Positions 24,701 through 36,623 of a DNA stretch of 64,000 nt are shown in pieces. The notes below the pieces were generated by a model, which had not been told where the DNA came from, searched no databases, and worked only from the letters and a program-made list of their open reading frames with translations. The position numbers and the translations under genes were made by a program. Source of the stretch: Melastoma dodecandrum (lineage: Eukaryota > Streptophyta > Magnoliopsida > Myrtales > Melastomataceae); contig JARUPY010000088.1 in NCBI GenBank assembly GCA_029817715.1, positions 3,286,001-3,350,000 on the forward strand, in the 5' to 3' direction. The number at the start of each line of letters is the position of its first letter. Position 1 is the stretch's first letter.

Positions 24701-25309
24701 GGTGATATATTGTCGAAGTTGTGGGGATATATGGATTTGATCCGTTAGAACTTCAGAGAGGCGTCGCGAAAGAACAACTTAACGAGAGACGCCAGTAGAA
24801 CTTAGAAGAGCTCGAGGCAGGGATTCTCGAGAACATTCTCTATATTTTCTGTTGGAAGGGTGTGTCCTCTAAAATGACTAGTAGATGCCGATCACCTCAT
24901 ATTAGAACCTCGTAAATGTGGGGTGGGAATGAGACGACGGAGCAGTGTTTTTTTTTTTTAATTTGTAAAATATGAGTTACCGGGAATTTATTAGGAATGC
25001 AAGGAATCTGTGACTCTGCACTCCACATTTCTTGTTTTCTCGGCTAAATATTCTAATCCTCCTTTTCTTTCTCAATTTGTCGTCCCTTTTTAACATTATT
25101 TTTTAGCTCATGCATACTTCGCTTTTCTTGTTGGGAGGAGTCCCTGGACTAGCGTTTAAGGTATTTGTCGTTCCCTTTCTTCTCTTGCGATAACATTTGG
25201 GTTTTATGAGTACATTCTATCTTATCACCTTCTGAAATTATATCCCTTTTTGCATTCTTTTTATGAAATCATCGCAGCATTCTGGTGACTAATGAAATAT
25301 CATTTGCAA
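21701..25309. other. long intergenic stretch with simple repeats
   Basis: No gene is recognised. Simple-sequence features are a TA run near 22274-22287, a GGAT run near 22530, ATC/ATA repeats near 23252-23272, a GGAG run near 23336-23354 and T runs near 23410 and 24950. Bases 24100-24900 are ordinary-composition intergenic DNA without a frame I can assign. Confidence 0.45.
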
Positions 25310-26410
25310 AATTATTAAATATATTTTAAATTTTAACACTTTTTTTTCGATTTAACCTAACATGAATTATATTATCTTATATTCCAATGTTGGGCCGTTA
25401 TCTCTATTATATCCTCTGTTAGCTGTCCCCGCTAACAATGTCCTATGTGGTGCTAACGTGGCAATTAACGTCATTACTGTCACGTTTTATCTATTTTCTC
25501 TTAAGGCTAAATTATCAAATATATCCTAAACTTTTTTCTAATTTAGCATAATATTTGAAAAATAACATCTTACATCCCAACGTTGGACTGTTATCTCCAT
25601 TATATAATCCGTAGCCGTCCCCAATATGAACAAATATTGTAATAGGTTTTTTAACTATTATGAACAAATTGTAGTTGTTCCAATTATAGTCAAAGTTAAA
25701 TGTTTTAAATATTTCCAGAATTACTAAAATTTTAGAACATGCACATGCAAATACATTATCATTATTCAAGCAAATAACATTGTCTAAGTATGTCAACATT
25801 GTTATACAAACGCACAACTCCAAACCAACATTATTGAGATGTCAACTTTTTGGGATGGGAGTTGAGGGTTATGGTGGGATAGTGATTGTGGATTTAGAGT
25901 CGGGGTGAGATTGTGCTTATGTAGGATTGGTCGGAAGTATGATTAAAATATTCATTAAGAGTGAGATTAAAATATATTTGAAGCTTTATTCAGGGTTTAT
26001 GATTCAATTTGAGAAAAATTAGATTAAACGTGATGATGACAGGTTAATTGTCGTATCAACGTCACGGAGGACTCTGTTAGCGTCGACCGCTAACATAAAA
26101 TATAATGAAGATAATGGCTCAACGTCGGGATGTAAGATGATATTTTTCAAAAGTTAGGCTAAATTGAGAAAGAAAATGTCAAAGTTTAGGATATATTTGA
26201 TAATTTATTATGGAGAAAAATAGATTAAACGTGAAGTTGACGGGGTTAACTGCCATGCCAGCACCACATAGGACTCCGTTACTAGGGACGATTAACGGAG
26301 GATATAATTGAGATAAGGTCCAACGTTGGAATGTAAGAAGATATTTTTCAAATATTAGGCTAAATCAGAAAAAACGTTAAAGTTTATGATATATTTGAGT
26401 ATCTGTCCTT
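25310..26410. repeat. nested inverted repeats, four copies of a ~185-bp unit
   Basis: Units at about 25310-25500 and 26220-26405 are inverted copies. So are units at about 25505-25640 and 25990-26215. Shared words include CCTATGTGGTGCTAACGTGG with its partner CCACATAGGACTCCGTTA, and the AAATATATCC/GGATATATTT ends. The whole region can fold back on itself. No protein is encoded. It is probably a cluster of non-autonomous DNA elements inserted into each other. Confidence 0.75.
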
Positions 26411-26774
26411 ATTTATTTTTGTTACGGTTGCTCATCATGGCTTCAAATGAACCTCAATGTCCATCATCCACTTATCTACATCCAGCAAAAGAGGTAAAAA
26501 AATTATGCTTGGTCTGAACTATTTCCTTTTTCTTTTAATTATTGTCTCCACATTTGAGACCTTTCTTTTCTTCTCATAACCATTTTCTCCTTTTTGAAGG
26601 TATGATTTCTTTTTCAAAGAACATCACATCTGGTTGTAAGTTTCTTGTATCTCAAAGCATGAGGACGCCCGTGACGGAGATATGGTAGATACAATTATTA
26701 CTCATCCTTCAATTGATACCTATGTTCACACTCGGCTTAAATTCATCGATTGTTGATATCGTCCATGTCATCTG

Positions 26775-27450
26775 TTGAAAATGGTTCCTGCTTACTCCCC
26801 TCTGTTGAACGAATGGTTGCTAAAATCTCCTCCTTATTTGTGTCCCATCTACATCTATTCTTTTGTTGACGATTTGTGTCCATCTACATCTATTCTTTTG
26901 TTGACGCTGGGCAAGAACATCATTGCAGGGGCAACACGTTGGAGCCCCTCATTTTGGGTACACAACGAGGCGTCTCGTATCCCGAAATATTGAAAGTTGC
27001 TCGAGGACTTGTTATCTCGCCATAAAGCTACACTTGCGGAAGCTGAAATCTTTAACGTCCTTTGTTGCTCGTGCTATAATTATGATCGAAATTCTAACAT
27101 TGTTCATGCTTTCTTTGAGGTGTGGAGTCTGGAGTTGAACGCCTTAGAGACTTTTCAAGGGACGATCTAGATTTCTTTATGGGATCTATATAGGCTTGGC
27201 AGATTGGGTTAATTCCAAACCCAAAAGAGCTCAAGACTTTCCCTAAGAGTTATCAACACCTATCAGTAGTTACTTCGACAACAGTTCGACTCTTCATTTG
27301 AGTGGAAACTTTATTGCGAAGATCCTTTTTATCTCCTATGCTAACCAGTTTATCTTGTTTCTGATCAACTTTCTTCCATGCCTTTCGGGTCATGGGAATT
27401 TAACTTAATCTTAGTCGTGCCAACGTTCAAGCATCGGGTTTTTCTTTATG
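26775..27450 (+). pseudogene. plant mobile domain (aminotransferase-like PMD) remnant
   Basis: In one frame at 26999-27217 the text reads LLSRHKATLAEAEIFNVL, then CYNYDRNSNIVHAFFEVW, then ISLWDLYRLGRLG. This follows the start of the PMD-C (aminotransferase-like) family, in which a TYDRN...F.E.W..ST.T core is followed by SLWDL..IGGLPI. In-frame stops occur upstream (TGA near 26991), at TAG 27168-27170 and at TAA after RLG. Text beyond 27220 is too decayed to follow. This PMD type differs from the one at 5706-6966. Confidence 0.6.
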
Positions 27451-28529
27451 AGTGCCAAGTCTTTCTTTCAGATGGGGCTCCAAGGCGCTCAAATATTGAA
27501 GTTCTTGTTTGAACTATTATCGTCATTTTCGTCACATGCCAATTGAGTACTTTTGGTACTACAATTTTTGTAACACATTCACTCACGAAAGGTGGTTCCC
27601 CAACTTTTGGAAGGCTCTCGAGATATAACGCAAAATTGGTGTTTTCTGTTTCATCTTGTCTTCCATCTCGCATTTTCAGGCATAGAATGATTGAAGTTCT
27701 TCTCGCATTATTGGTGTCAGTTTTGTAGATTTTTCTTCATATAGACATCTTTGTTCAAGTAGAACTTGACATCAGCGAAGTATGACTCTACTTCTGTAAA
27801 GGTTTTTGTATATGCCCATATTGTATGGGATATCCTATCCTTCACAAATTTAAAGTAATGATGAAGCATGGATGCGACAATGTCGTACTAAAGCATCTAG
27901 ATCTACCTAACAACATATTATAGGTATTATTGGAATCAGTGACGTATAATGTTGTGGCCATTTGATTATGACTAATACGAGGTGAATTAGACTTTTCACT
28001 CAAATAGAACTTTTGAGATAAACTCACAGAACCCTCACAGCGGAAGACTTAGCTTCTGTGATTTAAAGAAACTTAAAAATAAATTGGAACACAATATTTT
28101 ATAGTAGTTCGGTGAATATATCTACATCCACTTTCTGTCGCTTTCACTAATAATTTAAAAGTAATGATTATAGTGTAGAAGGTTGAACATTCTGTGGTGA
28201 AAGAAAACAGTTTCTTTAACCACGGGGTGATAAGACTAACTTAACCAATATAAAAAAAATCTCTTACTGAGTTTGGGATGTGTCTAGGTCGAATCACAAG
28301 GAAATAAACCAGACTTGGCGAGCACAGAACCCTAGCTAGAAGCTTTTGCTTTCTGTGACTCAGTAGTGGGCTGTCCCTACTGTGAATCTGCGATCAAACT
28401 CGATGACACTATCTCCACGTGTTCGGACGTCGTCGGATGGGCTCCTCTTTTTGTATTTTCGATTTAATCTGCAAAATAATGAAAATAACCGTCTACAGAA
28501 GGCTACAATCCCTCATGCGCCTGCTATGT
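27451..28529. other. intergenic or decayed repeat, no gene recognised
   Basis: No frame can be assigned. The text near 28080-28260 (TTTTATAGTAGTTCGGTGAATATA) resembles sequence found inside plant LTRs, but I could not find a second end. Confidence 0.35.
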
Positions 28530-28665
28530 AATCCTTCTCCTGGACCTGTTGTACGTCAACCCGACGTTACAGACAGCTTCCCCAGCTAATCCTTCAGATC
28601 CGCAGCCACCAACGCCTACGAAGTGGCTTCACCAATGCACATCTGCTGCAAACAAATAGACAACC
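28530..28665. repeat. interspersed repeat R2, copy 1
   Basis: This segment matches 40825-40960. Shared landmarks are CCTGTTG.AC, ACGTTAC.GACA, a GGATCCG/AGATCCG word and GTGGCTTCACCAA/GCGGCTTCACCAA. It lies directly left of R1 copy 2, so R1 and R2 could be parts of one larger element here. Confidence 0.55.
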
Positions 28666-28724
28666 AAATAACTAACTACAGAGGTTTTAGGTCTGTATCC
28701 GAGCCCTTCGGCCTAACACGCGCA

Positions 28725-29400
28725 CTACGGTATGGACGGGAAGAGGATCCGGGACCGCTCCCCCAAGGCCCAATCCGGTCGGCGTCGCGACCCCAGCGTC
28801 GGACGCTACGGAAGGGAATCGGGTTGGGTCCTCCCTTGGTTCCCGAATGGGTTTGCGGGATATTTCGCCAACCGTCTCCAGTTCCCTGAAGGCGACGGGC
28901 GAAAGGCTGCGTTAAGGCCTCGTTCAGGAGTGTTTGGGAGGACTCAAGGAGCAGCTCATGTCGCCGTTACCCATCCATGATGGCTCGGTAAAAATTGTTA
29001 TTGTTTAACCTAAGTGAGCTATAACGGAGTGGCCACCGACTTATTTTTTAAAAACTGTTTAAGTCAGAAAAATAGTTGGTTCGGGGATTCCTATTTACTA
29101 GCACTTACATTCTAGCATGCGAAGAGGTGGCATTTGCTCCAAAAGTTTGCTTTTGGTTAACAGGCATTGGACCCGATCCAGGCGTAACTCCGGACTCATG
29201 TCACCGTTTTACGGGCATTGGACCCTATTCAGGCGTTGGACCTGAACTCATGTTTGTTGATTTATACCAACATATTGTAATAAACCTAAGTTGTCTAATG
29301 ACATGCATACAAGCACAAGCAATTATTGAGATAAAAGGGGGCGGGGAAGGATTATGACTGCGGACCTATGCACTTAGGCCCATAGCCCGTTACAGGAGTA
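28725..29400. repeat. interspersed repeat R1, copy 2
   Basis: This is the counterpart of 4229-5230 and lacks the ~295-base extra segment of copy 1. It has more GC and fewer changes than copy 1. No function is assigned. Confidence 0.65.
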
Positions 29401-30277
29401 TATGTAATTTGGTTCGGGGAGGCCCACACCTCCCCTTTGTACCTGAAATGTCGGTCGGGGCCACTTTACTTCAGACCGACGGTTTTTTTTTTGGGCCGCG
29501 GTAGATCCAACAACACGCGGTTTGTTACACGCGCCTTCGAGCCTTCAGTCTTCGAAATTCGTCTTGTCGAATCCCCGTGAAGCTCGGTTGATTTTCATGC
29601 AAATCGAACGAAAGAACGGTGGAGAAAATGGTGGTCGGAAAATTCTAATTAAGACATGTCGAATAATTAGTATTAAATGAGTGAGTAAGAATGATACTCA
29701 CGGGGCATTGTGTGGCCCGTTGATGTCGATCATCCGCGATGTCGGAAGATAACATTCCTTGGTAGTGAATTCGTTTGAAATGGTTGAGTTAAATGGGGCA
29801 TTTTTAGCCCGTTGATGTCGATCCTCCAATATGTCAGAAGATACCTCCTTGGCTGTCGAATCCTTAGTTGTTTACATGCAAAACAGAGGATACAATGTGG
29901 TAGGGACATGAGTAGTATTAATTATATTTGAACTAAATATAATTATAAGAACAACAAGACTTGTCTCACCGCTTTGAAGTGCCGGAGCCGATTTTCGATG
30001 CTTCGGAAAAATCCATATTTCTCGTTATATTTTCTTGCAAACAAATGACAACCAAATAGGAGGGTTAGTCAAACTCGTAATGTGAATTTAACTAAGCTAA
30101 AAACGTAAGACATGCCTTACCATTCTATTTCAAAGGGGATCGATTTTTATGTCGATTACCCACATGCGTCCGTATATTTCGCTCGTGCTATCTACACAAG
30201 TCATGCTTGAATTTCTTTCGTGGGTTTAGGCGTACTTGGGCAGGAAAGGGCATCGATTGAGAAGGGGCCCGAGGCCG
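29401..30277. repeat. repeat tail with a 94-bp tandem pair
   Basis: Two related units start at about 29702 and 29796, each with GGGGCAT followed by CCCGTTGATGTCGATC and then ATGTC.GAAGATA. The rest has no recognised gene. It probably belongs to the same element as R1 copy 2. Confidence 0.5.
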
Positions 30278-30829
30278 TCAGGAAGGAATGACTGCAGGAT
30301 CCATCGCCCATCCCGTTTCAAGGCCTCCCCGACCTTGGGCTCTCTCCGACCTCTCTATGCCGTCGACATCGACCCCCCTGATGTGTGTGTACCAAGATCT
30401 CGGCCAAGCGCGTGAAAGGGAGAAGGTGGAGGACGAGGAAGTGGGTACGATAGGGGTCAGTGGCGCGGGTCGACTGTCCTGCCATGGATCTTGGGATGGG
30501 TTGCCATCAGGTCGCCGCCAAGCTGATTGCTGGTAGCTGGAGGTCGCCTTGGGGTTTGCTGGAGCTGGACGACAAAAGGGCGCCCACTTGATGCCGTCAC
30601 GGTGGGTCAGCCGCTGGTGTCGACGGAGGAGGAAGAGTCGCCGCCGGCATGTCGGGGCTGAGAAGGAGATACGGGAGATGGAGATGGTCGTCAAACGTTT
30701 TGTCGAGGAGCCTGATTGGGTTTGGAGAAGGATTTCCCCAGCAATTACAGCAGCGAAGCTATGGACGACGGCAGCGTCAACCTGTTCAGACAAAACCCTA
30801 CACGTGTTACTACAATCGACTACAGAAAT
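30278..30829. other. GC-rich segment of unknown origin
   Basis: Long open frames occur on both strands (minus 30278-30793, plus 30288-30926) because the segment is GC-rich. Neither resembles a known protein. It could be a captured gene fragment or the end of the older copia relic. Confidence 0.3.
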
Positions 30830-31157
30830 TCAAGAAATGACTTTGCTGTTATTGGGAAGGTGTATCTGTAAAGGTGGTCGAAGCTCAGTGAAGGAATCAT
30901 ATAAATTCAGATCAGAAACTACATGAACGGTAGCTCCTGTGTCAAGATACCAACAAAACTTCAAACAAATTTCTTCAAATCCGGTGACATGATCTTGGGT
31001 TGCTGGGAGTTGGAGAAATCGAACCGCCACCTCACGCGAACAGATCGTCACGTCCAAACCCCATTGTGGCGAGATGACCGAGGAGGAGTATCGCTGATGC
31101 AGTAGCGAGATTGGAGATTCGCCGCTGCTGGTGGTCGAAGTCGAGGAGATGAAGATT
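30830..31157 (-). pseudogene. older Ty1/copia relic, protease fragment
   Basis: On the minus strand, near 30905-30960, the text CWYLDTGATVHVVSDLNLY carries the copia aspartic-protease motif (DTGA after a tryptophan). The frame continues upstream until the LTR of the younger copia element at 31158. It resumes, if at all, beyond 36623, where the minus strand has low-complexity alanine/threonine text. Integrase and reverse transcriptase of this older element are not found downstream, so only a fragment survives. Confidence 0.6.
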
Positions 31158-31533
31158 TGTTGGACTATGGTGGTGTGGAGCCCAGCCCAGGAGAGCAAGC
31201 TGTGTGAAGCTCAGCCTGAGCCAACAGGCCAAGAAGTAATTGAAGGCCGAGCTGTCTGTGCGAGCGTTGTTTCCAGAAGAGAAGTTGGGATTGTAAGGAC
31301 AAAGTAGTAATTGAAGGTGGTGGCCGCTGTAACAGATTGAGTGCTATATGTACAGTGGGGACGATTGTATTCGGTTTTACACAATAAAATGAAACAAAAA
31401 CGTAGAGGTTGTTAGATCATCTTCTTCCTAGCCTTTCTTCTTCCTCTAGACCTCCTTTTTCTTGCTTTCTTCTTCCCACCTTCTTCTTCTTCCTTCTTAT
31501 CCATCTTCCCTTCTCAGCCTCTGCAATTCCACA
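31158..31533 (+). repeat. copia 5' LTR (376 bp)
   Basis: The LTR begins TGTTGGAC and ends TTCCACA, immediately before the primer-binding site. It contains AATAAAA near 31383, possibly a poly(A) signal, and a pyrimidine-rich 3' third. Confidence 0.93.
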
Positions 31534-31545
31534 TGGTATCAGAGC
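31534..31545 (+). promoter_or_regulatory. tRNA-iMet primer-binding site
   Basis: TGGTATCAGAGC directly follows the 5' LTR. It is the standard initiator-methionine tRNA primer site of plant copia elements. Confidence 0.93.
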
Positions 31546-31605
31546 TTGCAAAAGCTTGAAAGCTGTTGACAAGTCGTTCCTGGCTCTATCCTGCGCAAGT
31601 TAAAC

Positions 31606-34600
31606 ATGGCCGAGCAATTACCCAATCCGACGACGCCTCTAATCTTCTCAGGACAGATGCTTGGGTCTGGCGTTTTCGGGCTGACAGCTGCTACCGGATT
31701 TCACAGTCCCATACCTGCTGAAGTTTTTTCAGCCTTGGTGAAGTTGGATGAAGGTAATTACGTCTTTGGAAGGGACAAATACTGGCTGCCATAATTGCTT
31801 CTGGTTTTGAAGACTTCATCTATGGTAGCACATCTCTCCCTCCCCAATTTCTAGATGATGAAGGGCTAATAGTAAACCCAGAATACAAGAACTGGCAGCG
31901 CACAGACAAGGCCATCATGAGCTTGCTGTTTTCCTCGTTGACGCCCGAGCCACTAAGCCAGGTGGTCTGCTGCAAGAATGCGCACGAGGTGTGGGAAATA
32001 CTTTGGAATCGATATGAGTCAGCTTCGCCTTCACGAATCCTCAACTTACGACTGTAGATGCAGCAACTCAAGAAAGATGGTCGTACCATGCAGCAGTACC
32101 TCAATGGCTTAAAATCTTTGTCAGACCAGCTGAGTGCAATAGGCGAGCCAGTCTGGTACTGAGACTACTTATGGTACTTGATGGAGGGACTACCGGCGGA
32201 GTACGACAATGTTGTGACGGCGATTTACAGTAGAACCGACCAGCCGAAACTCGAAGAGGTGCACAACCTTCTCCTCAACTTCGATATGAGACTGGTGCGG
32301 TGCTTCGTATCGGATAGCACTCTTCCTCAGGTAAATCTCTCTTCACTCCGCGCTCTTGATGTGCGACCTTACGAAGGGTACCCCGCCTCACTATATAGCA
32401 GACCTTCGTTCCCTCGCCCACAGAGCAGACCTCACTGGCAACCCCCTACACATCGCCCAGGTACCTTTCCCAGTTCTCAAATAGGTCTGCTTGGCAAGCC
32501 ACCCTTTCGACCAAATGATACCACCTCTCCTTGGGAGGGCAGACCACAATTCCCAAAACCAAAGCCCCGCTGTCAAATTTGTTTTAAAATTGGTCATACT
32601 GCCCTCACTTGTTTCTACAGAACAAATTCCTCTGTCCAGCTTATCAGTTCTCAGCACAGATGAATACCCCTTCTCAACCCCATATTCAAATCCCTCCTCT
32701 TCATTACAGGCTCAAACACACCTCACTAACATCTCTCCTTATCCTGGCCCTTTTTATTCTACCACCCATATGCAGTCTTCTCTTCCAAATACCAATTCCT
32801 TCTCTGATTCTGAGACCTGGGTACTTGACTCCGGAGCCACACACCATGCAACTCCTACGACTTCTGCCCTTCATAATTTATCCCCATATACAGGTAACGC
32901 TTTTATTCTTGTCGGTAATGATGCTCATGTCAGAATTCAGAACACTGGTGATGTGTCCTTGCTTTCTTCCTCCGGTTTGCTTGAATTACTCCATACTCTC
33001 CACACACCATCTCTTTCTCGAAACATCATTAGCATTTCGAAATTGTGTCAAGACTATGTGGTCGCTGAATTTCACTCTGACTCCTTCTTTGTTAAGGACA
33101 AGACTACCGGCTGTGTCCTGCTTCAGGGTCGGATGACACAGGGCCTGTACACTCTTCCCACTCTGCCTCAACCACACCCAGTTCTTCCGCACCATCTCAG
33201 CAATAGATCTACTTCATCAACTCCCAATAGTGTCGTCTATCTACCACAAACTGTCCTGACATTATCAAAGTCCTCCGGTCTCAAGTCCTCTACTGGGGTT
33301 TCTGCCCATTGGCACTCTAGACTAGGACACCCGAACTCTGAGGTTTTGTCTCGAGTCTTACAGCATTGCAAATACTCAGATACAGTGGATTTACCTCCTT
33401 TCTGTCATGTTTGCGCCACCAGTAAACATCACAGGCTTCCCTTCCCTCTTTCCTCTTCACGTGCTGCTAAACCCTTTCAATTAATTCACACCAATCTTTG
33501 GGGACCCTCTCTGGTTGCCTCCGTAACTGGTGATAGATACTTCATGTTGCTAGTAAACGATGCCACGAGGTTCACTTGGATATATTTCCTTCGGGATAAA
33601 TCTCAGGCCCTATCTGGATTTAAACAGTTTCAAGCCATGATCCAAACACAATTTCAATCTTCTATTACTGCTGTTCGCTCTGGCTAGGGGGGCGAGTTTC
33701 GCACCCTTCATTCCTATATGTCACAGCTTGGCATTACCCACCAAATCTCCTGTCCCTACACACCTCAGCAAAATGGCCGGGTTGAGAGGAAGAATCGTCA
33801 TGTTGTCGAGGTGGGTTTGTCCCTTCTTACTCATGGAAGTGTTCCTCTGTCTTTCTGGGTATATGCATTTCATGAGGCAGTCTCGTTGATCAATGTTCTC
33901 CAATCAAAACTTCTTCATTTCTCCTCTCCGCTGGAAACACTCACACACTTTAAACCTGACTATGATTCTATACGGGTTTTTTGGCTGCTCGTGCTATCCA
34001 TTACTACGACCTTACAATACCCACAAGCTTGAACCTCGGTCTGTTCGATGTGTACTTTTAGGGAGAAGTGCATCTCATAAAGGTTATATCTGTTTTGACA
34101 ATCTTACTGGTCGCTTTTATATCTCCAGGGATGTACTATTCAATGAAAATGTTTTTCCTTTCCAAGATACTCCAGGTTCTACGTCCTCAGTCTCTCCTTC
34201 TCCGCCGTGTCTTCCTATCATTCTCCCTGTGTCTTCCTTCTCTTCTCCAGATAATGTTACTCTGTCTTCTGGTTCTCTACATTCCTCTTCAACTACAGCG
34301 CATTCTGTTTCCTCTCCATCTCTTCCTTCCTCGAACAGGTCTATCTCCAGTGACTCTAACTGTCAATCTGCACCATTACCGACAACAAATATTAGCAACA
34401 ACCAGCATTATGCTGCATTAAATATCCACCCAATGATAACCAGATCTAAGGCGGGCATTACAAAACCAAAAGTTTACTATATGAACCTTCCATCCTCCCA
34501 GTCATCCTCCCCATCTCTCTCCTCTGACCCAACTTCTCTTTCACTTACCCAACCTTCTTCTCTACCTTCTGAGCCTTCTTCCCTTCATGAGGCTCTCACT

Positions 34601-36268
34601 ACGCCCATCTGGAGGAAGGCTATGAGAGAGGAGTTTGAGGCATTTTTTTTGATGTGAAACGGTACTTGGCAGCTTGTTCCAGCCACTTCGAATCAGCGGG
34701 TGGTAGGTTGTAAGTGGGTATACAAGGTGAAGCTCACCTCTTCTGGCACCTTAGAGCGGTGCAAGGCTCGGCTGGTAGCGAAGAGCTTCCATTAGTCCCC
34801 AGGAATTGATTACACGGACACCTTTAGTCCGGTGGTCAAACACCAAACAATTCGGGTGGTTCTTTGTCTGGCCGTGGCTTCTGGCTGGCCCCTTCGACAG
34901 GTTGATGTTCGCAACGGCTTTCTTAATGGTGATCGCTAGGAAACAGTGCTAATGGCGCAGCCTCCAGGGTTTGAAGATCCTATTTTTCCTTCTCATGTGT
35001 GTCTGCTGCATAAGGCTATATACGGACTAAAACAGAGTCCGAGGGCGTGGTACCTAATGTTAAGCACTTGTCTGCAAGTTTTGGGCTTCACCAACTCAAA
35101 GGCAGATGCGTCGCTCTTCTATCAACATACTGGCTCAGGGAGTATTGTTATGCTAATCTATGTCGATGATATAATTGTGACAGGGTCGAATAGCAATGGT
35201 ATCTCCGTCCTGCTGGAACGTCTCAATAAAGAGTTTGCGATTAAGGATCTGGGGGAACTCTCTTACTTTCTTGACCTGCAGGTTACTCATTTTAAGGATG
35301 GTCTTCACTTAAGTCAGGATAAGTATGTGAGGGAACTACTGGAGAAGGCTCAACTATCAGAGAGCAGATCGGTTCCAACACCTATGTCTACTACTGGAAC
35401 ACTATCTAAGTATGATGGTGAAGTGTTGGCTGATCCTACGGAGTATCGGAGTCTAGTTGGAGCTCTCCAGTATTGCACGAATACTCGACCGGATATATGT
35501 TTTGCAGTAAACAAAGTGTGTCAATTTCTACACTGTCCCACTACCTCTCACCTTAAAGCTGTTAAACGTATTCTCCGATATTTGAGGAGAACACCCACTT
35601 TTGGTCATACTATTACAGCTGCTGATGATTGTAGCATCTCTTGTTTCACCGATGCTGATTGGGCGAGCTGCTATAACAGGAAGAGTACGAGCACTTACTG
35701 TACCTTTCTGGGACCGAACTTGGTTTCTTGGGTGTCTCACAAACAAAAGGTGGTGTCAAGATCAAGCACAGAGGCAGAATTTCGGGCCTTAGCTAATGGG
35801 GTTGCAGAGGTGATGTGGGTTAAGAATCTACTGGTGGAACTCAAGGGAGCACAGGTTTCCTCTGAAAATGCTTTCCCTCTTGTTCTTTATTGTGACAATT
35901 TGAGCACAGTACAGATTGCAGCTAATCCAGTTCTCCATGCTCGCACAAAACATGTAGAAATAGATTTTCATTTCATGCGAAAGAAGGTGCTTGCTGGAGA
36001 GCTTCAGGTGTTGCATGTTAGCTCGGAGGATCAGCTGGCAGATCCTTTGACCAAGGTAATTTTGGTTCAGAAGTTTCTCAATGCTCGAAGCAAACTGACA
36101 GTAGCGATAAAACGAGGTACGAGCATTTTAGGTGGGGATGGAAGTATGATATCGGGAGCAGATCTATTAGCAGCTGAAACTGCAGAGACGGAGAATAATA
36201 GGGAAAAGGAAGACAGTGAAGAGAAGATGAAATTAAAAAGGAAAGAAGAAAGGAGAGTTCTTTTTTAG
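31606..36268 (+). pseudogene. copia gag-pol, interrupted by stops and frameshifts
   Basis: Recognisable parts in order are gag from the ATG at 31606, a CCHC knuckle (CQICFKIGHTALTC, about 32569-32611), protease (WVLDSGATHH, about 32818-32847), the integrase zinc and core region (about 33300-33890), reverse transcriptase with YVDD at 35159-35170, and RNase H (TDADWASCYNRKST, near 35650). The frame is broken by a stop at 31792-31794, stops near 32057 and 32160, a frameshift near 32500-32660, TAG at 33685-33687 inside integrase, and further stops near 34657, 34795 and 34938. The first catalytic aspartate of integrase is changed in the text HTNLWGP. The element cannot supply its own proteins. Confidence 0.88.
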
Positions 36269-36274
36269 GGGAAG
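36267..36274 (+). promoter_or_regulatory. copia polypurine tract
   Basis: AGGGGAAG lies immediately before the 3' LTR, where plus-strand DNA synthesis starts in this class. Confidence 0.85.
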
Positions 36275-36618
36275 TGTTGGACTATGGTGGTGTGGAGCCC
36301 AGCTTAGGAGAGCAAGCTGTGTGAAGCTTAGCCTGAGCCAACAGGCCAAGCAGTAATTAAAGGCCGAGCTGTCTGTGCGAGCGTTGTTTCCAGAAGAGAA
36401 GTTGGGATTGTAAGGACAAAGTAGTAATTGAACGTGGTGGCCGCGACGATTGTATTCGGTTTTACACAATGAAATGAAACAGAAACACGGAGGATGTTAG
36501 ATCATCTTCTTCCTAGCCTTTCTTCTTCCTCTAAACCTCCTTTTTCTTGCTTTCTTCTTCCCACCTTCTTCTTCTTCCTTCTTATCCATCTTCCCTTCTC
36601 AGCCTCTGCAATTCCACA
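36275..36618 (+). repeat. copia 3' LTR (344 bp)
   Basis: It matches the 5' LTR end to end, except that about 33 bases (TGTAACAGATTGAGTGC and on to TGGGG in the 5' copy, about 31334-31367) are missing. The same target duplication AGATT follows. Confidence 0.93.
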
Positions 36619-36623
36619 AGATT

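Larger units (their letters stand above)
31158..36618 (+). mobile_element. Ty1/copia LTR retrotransposon, full length but defective
   Basis: Both LTRs, the primer-binding site, the polypurine tract and a 5-bp target duplication AGATT (31153-31157 and 36619-36623) are present. The LTRs differ at about 13 positions in roughly 344 compared, plus one ~33-base deletion in the 3' LTR. By eye that is about 4 percent, so the insertion is fairly recent. It sits in an older antisense copia relic. The gag-pol organisation (protease, integrase, reverse transcriptase, RNase H) is the copia order; the text is closest in style to the RE1-like group. Confidence 0.93.

Noticed and set aside
30278..30926. genes on both strands in the GC-rich segment
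   Set aside because: Long frames on both strands are expected at this GC content. No family motif, splice structure or start context supports either.
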